Shown here: in pieces, positions 46,636 to 55,278 of the stretch
Position numbering within the stretch: position 1 is the stretch's first letter
Layout of the letters: each line of letters starts with the position of its first letter
From: REEB52 sp964626905
GTDB lineage: Bacteria > Chlamydiota > Chlamydiia > Chlamydiales > SM23-39
Length of the DNA: 64,000 nt
Assembly: GCA_964626905.1 (NCBI GenBank)
Contig: CAZVHA010000008.1
Coordinates: 1 to 64,000 of the forward strand
Direction: 5' to 3'
Program-made: the position numbers and the translations under genes
The notes under the pieces: generated by a model
Seen by the model: only the letters and a program-made list of their open reading frames with translations
Told to the model about the DNA's origin: nothing
Databases searched by the model: none

Positions 46636-46646
46636 ATGTGTAGTCA

Positions 46647-46955
46647 TTACGAGAATCTGTCGTTTGGAGGCCGAAAGCCCAATTCCTCGATCAATGTATC
46701 GGCTGCCTTTTGCACCTCCATGGTCACCTTGTGCCAGGGGTCATAGTTGTATTGAAATTCCACTTGCCCCACAAAACGGAGCACTTGTCCTTGGATCGCC
46801 GTCTCCAGGTACATCGCCCGGACCATTAAATCCCCAATGAACTTTTCGGCCCGCTTCCGATCCCCAACATGCAGGTAATAAATGATTTGAACGATGTCAT
46901 CCAACATTTCTAATTTAGATCGAATAGGAATTTCTGGCTTTTGGCTACTAATCAT
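46647..46955 (-). CDS. small conserved-looking hypothetical protein
   Basis: The 102-residue protein begins MISSQKPEIPIRSKLEML and is helical throughout (DIVQIIYYLHVGDRKRAEKFIGDLMVRAMYLE), ending in a short loop FGRPPNDRFS-like tail (read ELGFRPPNDRFS). No signal peptide or membrane segment. Its length and helical hairpin pattern recall small secretion chaperones, but I do not recognise a family. It lies divergent from sufB with 99 bases between them. Confidence 0.65.
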   Translation of the reverse strand: MISSQKPEIPIRSKLEMLDDIVQIIYYLHVGDRKRAEKFIGDLMVRAMYLETAIQGQVLRFVGQVEFQYNYDPWHKVTMEVQKAADTLIEELGFRPPNDRFS

Positions 46956-47054
46956 AATAAAACCGTCTATTTTTTATTATACTATTTATTGCTGAAATAT
47001 ACAATTGTCGGTTGACGTTGAAAGGGGAGGTAGAGTAAAATCGCATCCATTCTT

Positions 47055-48467
47055 ATGACGGCAAAATACAAATATGGGTTTGTCACCCCCATCGAGTCTG
47101 AGGTTTTTCCTAAGGGTTTAAGCGAGGAGACGATACATTCTATTTCCGAGCGCAAAAACGAGCCCGAGTTCATGCTGAAATTTCGTTTGAGGGCCTTTCG
47201 AAAATGGCAGGAGATGGAAGAGCCCACTTGGCCGAACGTCAAATACCCCCCTATCAACTACCAAGAAATTTCTTATTACGCTGAGCCTAAGAGTAAACCG
47301 CGCTTGGAGAGCCTCGATCAGGTCGAGCCGGAAATTTTGCGCACTTTCGAAAGGCTTGGGATCCCCTTAGAGGAGCAAAAGCGGTTGACCAACGTGGCGG
47401 TGGACGTGGTCTTCGACTCAGTATCGCTCGGCACCACCTTCCACAAGCAGCTCGTTGAGGCTGGGGTCGTCCTTTGCTCTATTTCTGAGGCGATGCAAAA
47501 ATACCCCGAGCTGATCGAAGAGTATTTGGGGAGCGTGGTCCCCATCGGGGACAATTTTTTTGCCGCCCTCAACTCGGCCGTCTTTTCCGACGGCTCCTTT
47601 GTCTATGTGCCCAAAGGAGTTAAGTGCCCCATCGAACTTGCGACCTACTTTAGAATCAATGAAAAAGAGACGGGGCAATTTGAAAGGACCCTCATCATCG
47701 CCGAGGAGGACTCGTCCGTCAGCTATCTCGAAGGGTGCACAGCCCCCGCCTATGACACAAATCAACTCCATGCCGCTGTCGTAGAACTCGTTGCGAAAGA
47801 GCGCTCGCAAATCAAGTATTCGACTGTGCAGAATTGGTACGCGGGGGATCCGGTGACGGGGAAAGGGGGGATTTACAATTTTGTGACAAAGCGGGGACTC
47901 GCTCTGGACGATGCGAAAATTTCCTGGACGCAGGTCGAAGTGGGCGCTGCCATTACTTGGAAATATCCGAGCTGTATTTTGAAGGGAGATCGGTCGGTGG
48001 GAGAGTTTTATTCTGTGGCCCTCACCAATGGGAAAATGCAGGCCGATACAGGGACCAAAATGATCCATATTGGCAAAGAAACCCGCTCGACGATTGTCTC
48101 GAAGGGGATTGCGGCAGACGAGTCGCACAACAGCTACCGCGGCCTCGTCAAAATCATTCCAAAGGCCAAAAATGCGAGAAATTATACCCAGTGCGATTCA
48201 ATGCTGGTCGGGAATCGGTGTTCAGCCAATACGTTCCCCTATATTGAAGTTGGGGGGAATAGCGCTCAGGTAGAGCATGAGGCGTCGACTTGCAAAATGA
48301 ATGAGGAGCAAATTTTCTACCTGCAAAGCCGGGGAATTGCAAAAGAGGATGCGATCGACCTGATTGTGAACGGGTTTTGCAAAGAGGTGATCCGCGAGCT
48401 CCCCTTGGAATTTGCCCAAGAAGCACAAAAATTATTGGCGTTGAAATTAGAAAATTCGGTGGGATGA
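47055..48467 (+). CDS. sufB: Fe-S cluster assembly scaffold SufB
   Basis: SufB, with SufC and SufD, builds Fe-S clusters on a scaffold complex. The 470-residue product shows YAEPKSKPRLESLDQVEPEIL, PIGDNFFAALNSAVFSDGSFVYVPKGVKCPIEL, LIIAEEDSSVSYLEGCTAP, WTQVEVGAAITWKYPSC and HEASTCKMNEEQIFYLQSRG; the scaffold Cys and the C-terminal signature are intact. ATG 47055 gives the normal N-terminus. The set sufB-sufC-sufD-sufS is in chlamydial order. Genes lie 1 base apart or overlap. Confidence 0.96.
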   Translation: MTAKYKYGFVTPIESEVFPKGLSEETIHSISERKNEPEFMLKFRLRAFRKWQEMEEPTWPNVKYPPINYQEISYYAEPKSKPRLESLDQVEPEILRTFERLGIPLEEQKRLTNVAVDVVFDSVSLGTTFHKQLVEAGVVLCSISEAMQKYPELIEEYLGSVVPIGDNFFAALNSAVFSDGSFVYVPKGVKCPIELATYFRINEKETGQFERTLIIAEEDSSVSYLEGCTAPAYDTNQLHAAVVELVAKERSQIKYSTVQNWYAGDPVTGKGGIYNFVTKRGLALDDAKISWTQVEVGAAITWKYPSCILKGDRSVGEFYSVALTNGKMQADTGTKMIHIGKETRSTIVSKGIAADESHNSYRGLVKIIPKAKNARNYTQCDSMLVGNRCSANTFPYIEVGGNSAQVEHEASTCKMNEEQIFYLQSRGIAKEDAIDLIVNGFCKEVIRELPLEFAQEAQKLLALKLENSVG

Positions 48468-48468
48468 G

Positions 48469-49161
48469 ATGTTAGAAGTTAAAAATCTTTGTGCGGAAAT
48501 TGAGGGAAACCAGATCTTGAGGGGGGTCAATCTCACCATCGAAAAGGGAGAGATCCATGCAATCATGGGGCCCAATGGCGCTGGCAAATCGACCCTCGCC
48601 AAAATCTTAGCAGGCCACCCTGCCTATGAAGTGACGAGTGGCGAGGTGTGGTTCAAGGGGCAAAATCTTTTCGACATGGGCCCTGAAGAGCGGGCCAAAG
48701 CGGGGCTGTTTATGAGCTTTCAATACCCGCTCGAAATTGCAGGCGTCACAAATCGGCAATTTTTGGAAGCTGCGATGAGAGCCCTTGGCAAAGAAGGGGA
48801 TATTTTGGGCGAGATGAAAAAATTGCAGATGCGCGAGGAATTTTTGGAGCGCAATCTCAATGAGGGATTTTCCGGCGGAGAGAAAAAGCGCAATGAAATT
48901 TTGCAAATGGCTCTATTTCAACCCGATCTCGCCATCCTCGATGAGACCGACTCGGGGCTCGATATCGATGCGATCCGGATCGTTGCGAACGGGGTCAACT
49001 CCATGCAAAGAAAAGACAATGCCCTTCTCATCATCACCCACTATCAAAGGCTCCTCGAATACATTAAGCCCGATTTTGTCCACGTGCTCTCCTCTGGGAA
49101 GATCATTCAAACGGGAGGAGCAGAACTGGCCCTAACCCTCGAAGAGAAGGGCTATGCTTGA
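48469..49161 (+). CDS. sufC: Fe-S assembly ATPase SufC
   Basis: The 230-residue ABC-type ATPase has Walker A GPNGAGKST (about residues 34-42), the signature FSGGEKKRNE (about 138-147) and Walker B LAILDETDSGLDIDA, the SufC hallmarks. It drives conformational change of the SufBD scaffold in the cytosol. The ATG follows the sufB stop by one base, and the stop overlaps sufD. No membrane domain partner is expected for this class. Confidence 0.96.
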   Translation: MLEVKNLCAEIEGNQILRGVNLTIEKGEIHAIMGPNGAGKSTLAKILAGHPAYEVTSGEVWFKGQNLFDMGPEERAKAGLFMSFQYPLEIAGVTNRQFLEAAMRALGKEGDILGEMKKLQMREEFLERNLNEGFSGGEKKRNEILQMALFQPDLAILDETDSGLDIDAIRIVANGVNSMQRKDNALLIITHYQRLLEYIKPDFVHVLSSGKIIQTGGAELALTLEEKGYA

Positions 49162-50275
49162 ACATTTTTGGGCCGATATTTTAGATCCCAAAGATCCCCT
49201 TGTCCAATATCGGAAAAAAGGGTGGGATCGCTTTGAAGAGATCGGCCTGCCAAAGCCAAAACAAGAGGCGTTTCAATACCTTTTGAAAAAACTCTCCTTC
49301 CCCAAGCCCGCTGAAAGGAAAGAGATTGAAAAGAATGCGCTAGAGGGCCTCGTTTTTGTCGACGGATTTTTTGAGGAAAAACTTTCTCGCGTAGAGAGCC
49401 CGATCATCTGCATCAGCCTCGAAGAGGCGCTCCGGAAATATAGCCTTTTTCTACAGAATCGGCTCAGCTCCTCTTTTGCAGCGGAAAAAGATCCCTTTGC
49501 CGCATTGAATAGCGCCCTCTTTGGACGGGGGGCATTTCTCTTTATCCCATCTAAATGTAAAGCGGCTTTACATTTGACCCAAATTTACACTGGCGATGAG
49601 ATGGCAAATGGGCGTCTTCAGATCTATTTGGGGAAAGAGGCAAAGCTCACGTTGACGCAAGAATCAAGTGGGCAAAGCGGCTTTGCCAATTTGGGGATCG
49701 ATATCGTGCTCGACAGCAATGCCCATTTGACCCTGATCGATCGGGCAGAGGGCGATTTTCAAGCGATTCGGGCCACAGTGAAGAAAGGGAGTGCGTTGAA
49801 AGGGGTATTTTTGGGCCATCACTTGCGGACATCGGTGCGGGTGGAGCTGATGGAAGAATTTGCCGAGACAACTCTTTTGGGCCTTGCCCGTTTGGAAGGG
49901 GATCAAGAGCGCCATTTTCACACACAGGTGGAGCACAGAGCCCCTTCGACCCGTTCGCAGCAGCACTTTAAAAGCGTGCTCAAAGATAAAAGTCGCTTTT
50001 CGTTTGAAGGGAAAATTTTTGTCTCCTCTGAGGCGCAAAAAACAGAAGGGTATCAAAAAAATAGCAATCTCATTTTGAGCGATGAAGCGCTCTCTTTCGC
50101 AAAACCGAATCTCGAGATTTTTGCCGACGATGTTAAAGCATCGCACGGCTCCACAACAGCCAGTCTCAGTGAGGAGGAACTTTTTTACCTTCGCTCTCGG
50201 GGAATTCCACGCAATATGGCCCAAGAGTTGCTCATCCAAGGATTTTGCAAGGAGATCACCGACCATGCGCCGTGA
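49154..50275 (+). CDS. sufD: Fe-S cluster assembly protein SufD
   Basis: The 373-residue SufD is homologous to SufB. It carries DPFAALNSALFGRGAFLFIP, the beta-helix core, and HGSTTASLSEEELFYLRSRGIPRNMAQELLIQGFCKEI, a conserved C-terminal segment. It overlaps sufC by 8 bases and sufS by 11. The 23-bp palindrome encodes SKCKAALHL at residues 133-141, in the place of the usual K-G-V-x-x-x-x-P-I segment, with no apparent change in length. It works in the SufBCD complex. Confidence 0.94.
   Translation: MLEHFWADILDPKDPLVQYRKKGWDRFEEIGLPKPKQEAFQYLLKKLSFPKPAERKEIEKNALEGLVFVDGFFEEKLSRVESPIICISLEEALRKYSLFLQNRLSSSFAAEKDPFAALNSALFGRGAFLFIPSKCKAALHLTQIYTGDEMANGRLQIYLGKEAKLTLTQESSGQSGFANLGIDIVLDSNAHLTLIDRAEGDFQAIRATVKKGSALKGVFLGHHLRTSVRVELMEEFAETTLLGLARLEGDQERHFHTQVEHRAPSTRSQQHFKSVLKDKSRFSFEGKIFVSSEAQKTEGYQKNSNLILSDEALSFAKPNLEIFADDVKASHGSTTASLSEEELFYLRSRGIPRNMAQELLIQGFCKEITDHAP
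49553..49575 (+). repeat. 23-bp intragenic palindrome, copy 3
   Basis: Third exact copy of the palindrome (arms AAATGTAAAG / CTTTACATTT, centre CGG), inside sufD, same strand orientation as the other two. Encodes CKAALHL in the same frame as the rmlD copy. Confidence 0.9.
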
Positions 50276-51437
50276 ATTTCCCATCTTCAAAAAACATCCC
50301 GGTTTCATCTATCTCGACAGCGCTGCGACAGCGCAAAAGCCGAAATGTGTGATCGATGCCCTTGTGAAGTTCTACTCTCAAGATTACGCAACGGTTCATC
50401 GAGCCCTCTACAGCCATTCAATCAGAGCGAGTGAGCAGTACCATTTAACAAGAGTTGAAGCGGCCCATTTTTTAAATGCAGATCCCGATGAGATTGTCTT
50501 TACCCGCGGGACGACCGATGCGATCAATTTGGTCGCGCAAAGTTACGGCAGGACATTTTTAGAGCCGGGAGATGAGATTCTCATCTCCGAAATGGAGCAC
50601 CATTCCAACTTTGTTCCCTGGCAAATGCTCGCGAAAGAAAAATCGCTCTCTTTAAGGCTCATCCCGATGGACGAAAGAGGGGTACTTCAATGGGAAGGGC
50701 AAATCACACCGAAGACTAAAATCGTCTCCCTTGCCCACGTTTCCAACGTGACGGGAACGATCAATCCGATCCGAGAAATTGCCGCCGCCGCCCACGCCGT
50801 TGGAGCGAAGATGGTCGTCGATGGAGCGCAAGCGGCACCTCATATGAGGATCGATGTCCGTTCGCTAGGCGCCGATTTTTACGCTTTTTCAGGACATAAA
50901 TGTTATGGCCCAACGGGAGTTGGCATCCTCTTCGGCAAAAGGGAGCTGCTCTTCTCGATGCCTCCGGTTCAAGGAGGGGGGGATATGATCGCATGGGTAG
51001 AAGAAGAGGGGAGCGCCTATCAATCACCTCCGATGCGCTTTGAAGCGGGAACGCCGATCATCGGATCGGTCATTGCCCTGCGCTCGGCGCTCCAATTTGT
51101 GCAAAAAAGTGCATATCATCTGGGCCCCCACCCACTCTTAGAATATGCGACCCAAGAACTCAAGGCTATAGCGGGGTTAAGAATCATTGGAACAGCTCCA
51201 GAAAAAGGGCCCATCATCACATTTCACATCGACGGCATTCACCCGCTCGATCTGGCCACATTTCTCGATCTCAAAAACATCGCCATTCGCTCGGGCCATC
51301 TTTGTGCGCAGCCACTTCTCAAAAAATTTGAGCTCGATGCAGCTGCCCGCGTCTCCTTCGGCATCTATAACACATTAGAAGAGATCGATTCCCTCGTCGA
51401 AGCTGTGAAAGAGGTTGTCGCCGTCGTGCACGCGTAG
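50265..51437 (+). CDS. sufS: cysteine desulfurase SufS
   Basis: SufS is a PLP enzyme that takes sulfur from cysteine for Fe-S assembly. The 390-residue product from ATG 50265 (AAGGAG ten bases upstream) has YLDSAATAQKP, EMEHHSNFVPWQ, DGAQAAPHM, SGHKCYGPTGVG (PLP Lys) and the active-site RSGHLCAQP (Cys). A longer frame from 50082 overlaps sufD fully and is not used. The last gene of the suf operon. Confidence 0.96.
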   Translation: MRREFPIFKKHPGFIYLDSAATAQKPKCVIDALVKFYSQDYATVHRALYSHSIRASEQYHLTRVEAAHFLNADPDEIVFTRGTTDAINLVAQSYGRTFLEPGDEILISEMEHHSNFVPWQMLAKEKSLSLRLIPMDERGVLQWEGQITPKTKIVSLAHVSNVTGTINPIREIAAAAHAVGAKMVVDGAQAAPHMRIDVRSLGADFYAFSGHKCYGPTGVGILFGKRELLFSMPPVQGGGDMIAWVEEEGSAYQSPPMRFEAGTPIIGSVIALRSALQFVQKSAYHLGPHPLLEYATQELKAIAGLRIIGTAPEKGPIITFHIDGIHPLDLATFLDLKNIAIRSGHLCAQPLLKKFELDAAARVSFGIYNTLEEIDSLVEAVKEVVAVVHA

Positions 51438-51507
51438 TGCTCGATCAAGCTCAAAATGCGGAGTCGGACCGCGCCAAATGCGATAGCTACCACCTGTAAG
51501 ACGCCCT

Positions 51508-52050
51508 CTAAAAGCCGTTTTGAGGCTCTTCCAAGAACAGGATAGAGCGAAGAGCTGCGATCACCCCCGCTTCGTCAAGGGCGTCGGTGTCGATCACTTG
51601 TGCTGGGATCGATCGGTAGATTGGATCCCTTTCTTGGATCATGTCGTGAAACGATTTTTCTGGATTTTTTGGATCTAAAAAAGAGGGGAGCTCGCCTGAG
51701 AGCATCTTTTTCTTCAATTTTTCAACCGATGTTTTGAGGTAGACAAGCGCGCCCATTTTCTGCAGATAAGCGACGTTTTCAGCTCTTAAAGGAGCGCCTC
51801 CTCCGAGAGCGATGATCGAATGGTCTATTCCCTTCAAGAGCAAAAGAGCTCGCGTTTCGAGATCGCGAAAGGGCTTTTCTCCCAGTTGCTCATGAATATG
51901 GCGCAAAGTCCCTTGATGTTTCGTCTCTTTTTTATAAAGTTCTAAGATAAGATCGTCCGTATCGATGAAGGGGCGATGGATTTCAGCCGCGAGCTTTTTC
52001 CCAAAATGGGTTTTTCCCGCCGCTTTGTAGCCGAAAAGGATCAAGTTCAC
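51508..52050 (-). CDS. aroK: shikimate kinase
   Basis: The 180-residue enzyme phosphorylates shikimate at O3. It shows the Walker A variant GYKAAGKTHFGKKLA (about residues 7-21), FIDTDDLI, FRDLETRALL and ALGGGAPL (shikimate-binding). It is a chlamydial aroK/aroL-type product with a short basic region. It starts inside the aroA stop (ATGA) and closes the aroB-aroA-aroK run on this strand. aroC, aroE and aroG are not in the window. Confidence 0.93.
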   Translation of the reverse strand: MNLILFGYKAAGKTHFGKKLAAEIHRPFIDTDDLILELYKKETKHQGTLRHIHEQLGEKPFRDLETRALLLLKGIDHSIIALGGGAPLRAENVAYLQKMGALVYLKTSVEKLKKKMLSGELPSFLDPKNPEKSFHDMIQERDPIYRSIPAQVIDTDALDEAGVIAALRSILFLEEPQNGF

Positions 52051-53318
52051 ATGAGCTCCATTTTTGCGCCGAGTTTTGCCAAGTGCTCAAAGAAGTTGGG
52101 ATAGCTTTTGTCGACACATTCCACCCCATGAATCACGCTTTCTCCTTGCGCGCCTAAAGCGGCGACGCTCAGTGCCATTGCAATGCGGTGATCGCAATGC
52201 GCGTCGAGCTCAGCTCCTTTGAGTTTAGAAGAGTGGACGATGAGTCCATCGGGTTTTTCCTCGATATGAGCCCCCATTTTTTTCAGCTCATTCGCAATGG
52301 CAAAGATCCGATCACTCTCCTTCTCTCTTGCAATTTTGCCGTTCACGATTTCTGTTTGTCCGCTCGCAAAACAACCGATCACCGCCAAAATTGGCAAGGC
52401 GTCGATAAAATCGTCGACATCGAGGCGCACCCCTCTTAAAGGCCCCCCTGCTTTGATGTGCAAAGTGGTCCCTTCCCTCTCAAATTTTGCCCCCATCGAT
52501 TCGAGTGTCGGCAAGATTGCTTTGTCTCCTTGAACATCATTGCAATTGAGTCCTTCGATGGCAAGAGCTGTGTTTGTGATCAAAGCGGCGGCAATCGGAA
52601 AAGCGGCAGAGCTAAAATCTCCCGGCACTGTGTATTCAAACGGCTCAATACGGGCCCCTCCTTTCATCGTGTAATGCTCAAAATTGTCCATTTCGTAGGG
52701 GATCTTCAGCCGATCTAACCAATCGAGCGTAAGCCGAATCCACGGTTTTTCTCCTGGGTTTATTACGGAAAATGAAAAGGGAGTAAAAGCGCCCAACATG
52801 AGGAGTCCCGAAACAGGTTGCGAATCTCTTCCATCTAAAGTGGCCTTTCCCCCCTTCACAGGCCCCCGAATAATGATAGGAGCAAAGCCGTCGCCCCGCG
52901 ATGAGACGGCCCAAACGCCGAGCTCGGTTAAAGAAGAGAGCAAAGGGAGGACGGGGCGGTTATGCCGAATGGATAGATCCCCTGTCAGAACCGTGTAATT
53001 TTCACAAAGGGCGCAAAGAGCTCCAATAAAGCGGAGCACTTGTCCCGAATTGCCGCAATGAATGACATCTTCTGCCGGTTGTAATTTCCCTGCCACCCCC
53101 TCGACGATGAGCGCATTTTGCTCTGTCTCGATCACAGCTCCGAGATGCCGGATCGCCTGAACTGCGTGAACCGTATCTGCAGAGGGGAGAGGATTGACAA
53201 TTTTACTTTTTCCCTTTGCCATAAGGGCAAAAATAAGCGCCCGAATCGTGTGCGATTTAGAGGTCGGAATGGCCACTTTGCCGACAAGTTTGCCCGGCCA
53301 CATTTTCAGTTTAGCCAT
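52047..53318 (-). CDS. aroA: EPSP synthase
   Basis: The enzyme joins shikimate 3-phosphate and PEP to EPSP. The 423-residue product begins MAKLKMWPGKLVGKVAIPTSKSHTIRA. Other markers are HCGNSGQVLRFIGAL, DGRDSQPVSGLLM, PGDFSSAAFPIAAAL and the catalytic late motif KEKESDR. ATG 53318 overlaps the aroB stop; an upstream TTG at 53336 is possible but less likely. The KSHT and SSAA motifs make this a class I-like synthase. Confidence 0.94.
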   Translation of the reverse strand: MAKLKMWPGKLVGKVAIPTSKSHTIRALIFALMAKGKSKIVNPLPSADTVHAVQAIRHLGAVIETEQNALIVEGVAGKLQPAEDVIHCGNSGQVLRFIGALCALCENYTVLTGDLSIRHNRPVLPLLSSLTELGVWAVSSRGDGFAPIIIRGPVKGGKATLDGRDSQPVSGLLMLGAFTPFSFSVINPGEKPWIRLTLDWLDRLKIPYEMDNFEHYTMKGGARIEPFEYTVPGDFSSAAFPIAAALITNTALAIEGLNCNDVQGDKAILPTLESMGAKFEREGTTLHIKAGGPLRGVRLDVDDFIDALPILAVIGCFASGQTEIVNGKIAREKESDRIFAIANELKKMGAHIEEKPDGLIVHSSKLKGAELDAHCDHRIAMALSVAALGAQGESVIHGVECVDKSYPNFFEHLAKLGAKMELM

Positions 53319-54354
53319 GTCGATGCATCCATTCAATCATCTGATCGATTTTTTTTGGCTCTACTTCAGAACAATATTCCCCATTAAAACTCAAAGGATG
53401 TCCAATTTGATCGATCATGACAAAGCGCACCAGGCCATCCTTCCCTTTTTTATCGTAAGACAAAGCCTCTTTGAATGCATGGGGATCTATTTTGTTGAAC
53501 CGAAAGCCCATCTCTAAAAACGGGGTCACAATCAGATCCAAAGTCTCTTTCGGCAGATACCCCATCGCATAGCTCAAATAACTCTCCGCCATCAGTCCCA
53601 GCGCAACCGCCTCTCCATGAGGCATGTGGTAATTGGATAGCACCTCGAGTGCATGCCCCACCGTGTGTCCAAAATTGAGAATGCGCCTATACCCCTTTTT
53701 CTCTTCAAAATCGGCTTCGACAACCTTGCATTTTAAAGAGACCGATGCCTCAATGAGGGCCAAAAGATCGTTTTTCCAGTCCTTGGCTCTTTCCCAAATG
53801 AGCGGATCCCCAATGAGACCATATTTTAAGATTTCACTCATCCCATTTTTGAGCTCTTTTTCCGACAAAGTAGTTAAAAAACTGGGATCGATAAAGATTG
53901 CTCGAGGCAAATAAAAGCTCCCAATGAGATTTTTCCCGAAAGGCGTGTCAATTCCCGTCTTCCCCCCAATGGCCGCATCGACCATACCAAGCAGCGTTGT
54001 CGGAATTAAAACAAGAGGAACTCCCCTCATGTAAGTGGAGGCGCTAAAAGCGACGAGATCTGTGATCGTCCCGCCGCCAAGGGCGATCAAGAGGGTCTCT
54101 TTGCCACACTTTTTTTTTAATAGCTGATCCTCGAGGTTCATCAGGGCTTTGCGGCTTTTTTCATTGGGGATGGCAATCATTTCAAAAGAGAGCTCTTTTT
54201 CGATTTTTTCCCCGTGGGTATCTGCAATTCTCTCATCTACAATGAGCACCCCCTTTTTAGAAAGCTTAAGACAGACCTGATCTAGCTGATCCAACCCGAA
54301 ATAGATTTCGCATAAAGAAGAAAAAGGGGGAGAAGTTAAAGTCAAAGGTTTCAT
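53311..54354 (-). CDS. aroB: 3-dehydroquinate synthase
   Basis: The 347-residue enzyme cyclises DAHP to dehydroquinate using NAD and a metal. It has ALGGGTITDLVAFSASTYMRGV, PTTLLGMVDAAIGGKTGID, and the metal-binding FGHTVGHALE and PHGEAVALG His residues. First gene of the aroB-aroA-aroK transcript. Only 18 bases separate its start from the divergent arginase gene, so the promoters must overlap. Confidence 0.95.
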   Translation of the reverse strand: MKPLTLTSPPFSSLCEIYFGLDQLDQVCLKLSKKGVLIVDERIADTHGEKIEKELSFEMIAIPNEKSRKALMNLEDQLLKKKCGKETLLIALGGGTITDLVAFSASTYMRGVPLVLIPTTLLGMVDAAIGGKTGIDTPFGKNLIGSFYLPRAIFIDPSFLTTLSEKELKNGMSEILKYGLIGDPLIWERAKDWKNDLLALIEASVSLKCKVVEADFEEKKGYRRILNFGHTVGHALEVLSNYHMPHGEAVALGLMAESYLSYAMGYLPKETLDLIVTPFLEMGFRFNKIDPHAFKEALSYDKKGKDGLVRFVMIDQIGHPLSFNGEYCSEVEPKKIDQMIEWMHRHG

Positions 54355-54372
54355 AAAGAGCGGTGGCTTTTA

Positions 54373-55278
54373 ATGATTGTCTCAATTATGGCTCAAAATA
54401 TGAAGAGAAATTTTCATGTGATCGGCGCCTGTTCTTGCTGGGGGGCGCAAATTCGGGCCTGCGAGAAAGGACCCGAGGCGCTCCTAGATGGAAAAGTGTT
54501 TGAAAGGCTCAAAAAAAAGGGGATCGACATCCATGAAGTCGAAATGCTCTACCCAGAAATCCAGGCAAAAGAAAAAGAGATCCCTTTAAGTGAGTCGCTT
54601 CCCCTCATTCACCACTTCAACACGCAACTTTGCCACGCCGTTCGAAAAGCGCTTCAGCTACAATTATTTCCGATCGTCATCGGCGGAGATCATTCGATTG
54701 CCATCGGAACGTGGAATGCATTTGATCCTCCCTTCGGGCTCATTTGGATCGATGCCCACATGGATGCGCACGTCCCGGAAACTTCTCCTTCAGGCGCCTA
54801 CCATGGAATGCCGGTGGCCGCCCTTTTAGGTCGCGGGTTTCCCGAAATGGCCTCACTTGTGAAGAAGGGGGCTGTGATCGCCCCGCAAAATTTGGCCTTC
54901 ATCGGCGTTCGCTCCTATGAAGAAGGGGAAGAGGCCCTTTTAAAAGAGCTCGGGGTCAAGATCTACTTTATGGACGAGGTGAAAATGAGGGGCTTGAAAG
55001 AAATTCTCCCCGAGGCGATTGCCCATGTGACAAAAAGAACCTCTCGCTACGGAGTCAGCTTAGATTTGGACGCGTTTGATCTCAAAGAGGCCCCCGGAGT
55101 GGGGAGCCCTGAAGAGGGGGGCATTGAGAAAAAAGAATTCTTACCTCTTTTATCTCTTTTTCGCAAAGATTCAAGGTTGATCGGATTTGAAATAGTCGAG
55201 TACAATCCCGATCGCGATGTCGATCACAAAACGCTTGAGTTGACTTATGAAGTGCTATACGAGGTGATGAAGGGATGA
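54373..55278 (+). CDS. arginase/agmatinase-family ureohydrolase, probably arginase
   Basis: The 301-residue protein carries the binuclear manganese site: GGDHSIAIG, WIDAHMDAHV and SLDLDAFDLKEAPGVGSPEEGG, with the last His/Asp-rich region (EYNPDRDVDHKT). Arginase converts arginine to ornithine and urea. Agmatinase or formiminoglutamase is possible from motifs alone, but the downstream ornithine cyclodeaminase favours arginase. ATG 54400 would also give a plausible start. It overlaps the next gene by ATGA. Confidence 0.88.
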   Translation: MIVSIMAQNMKRNFHVIGACSCWGAQIRACEKGPEALLDGKVFERLKKKGIDIHEVEMLYPEIQAKEKEIPLSESLPLIHHFNTQLCHAVRKALQLQLFPIVIGGDHSIAIGTWNAFDPPFGLIWIDAHMDAHVPETSPSGAYHGMPVAALLGRGFPEMASLVKKGAVIAPQNLAFIGVRSYEEGEEALLKELGVKIYFMDEVKMRGLKEILPEAIAHVTKRTSRYGVSLDLDAFDLKEAPGVGSPEEGGIEKKEFLPLLSLFRKDSRLIGFEIVEYNPDRDVDHKTLELTYEVLYEVMKG

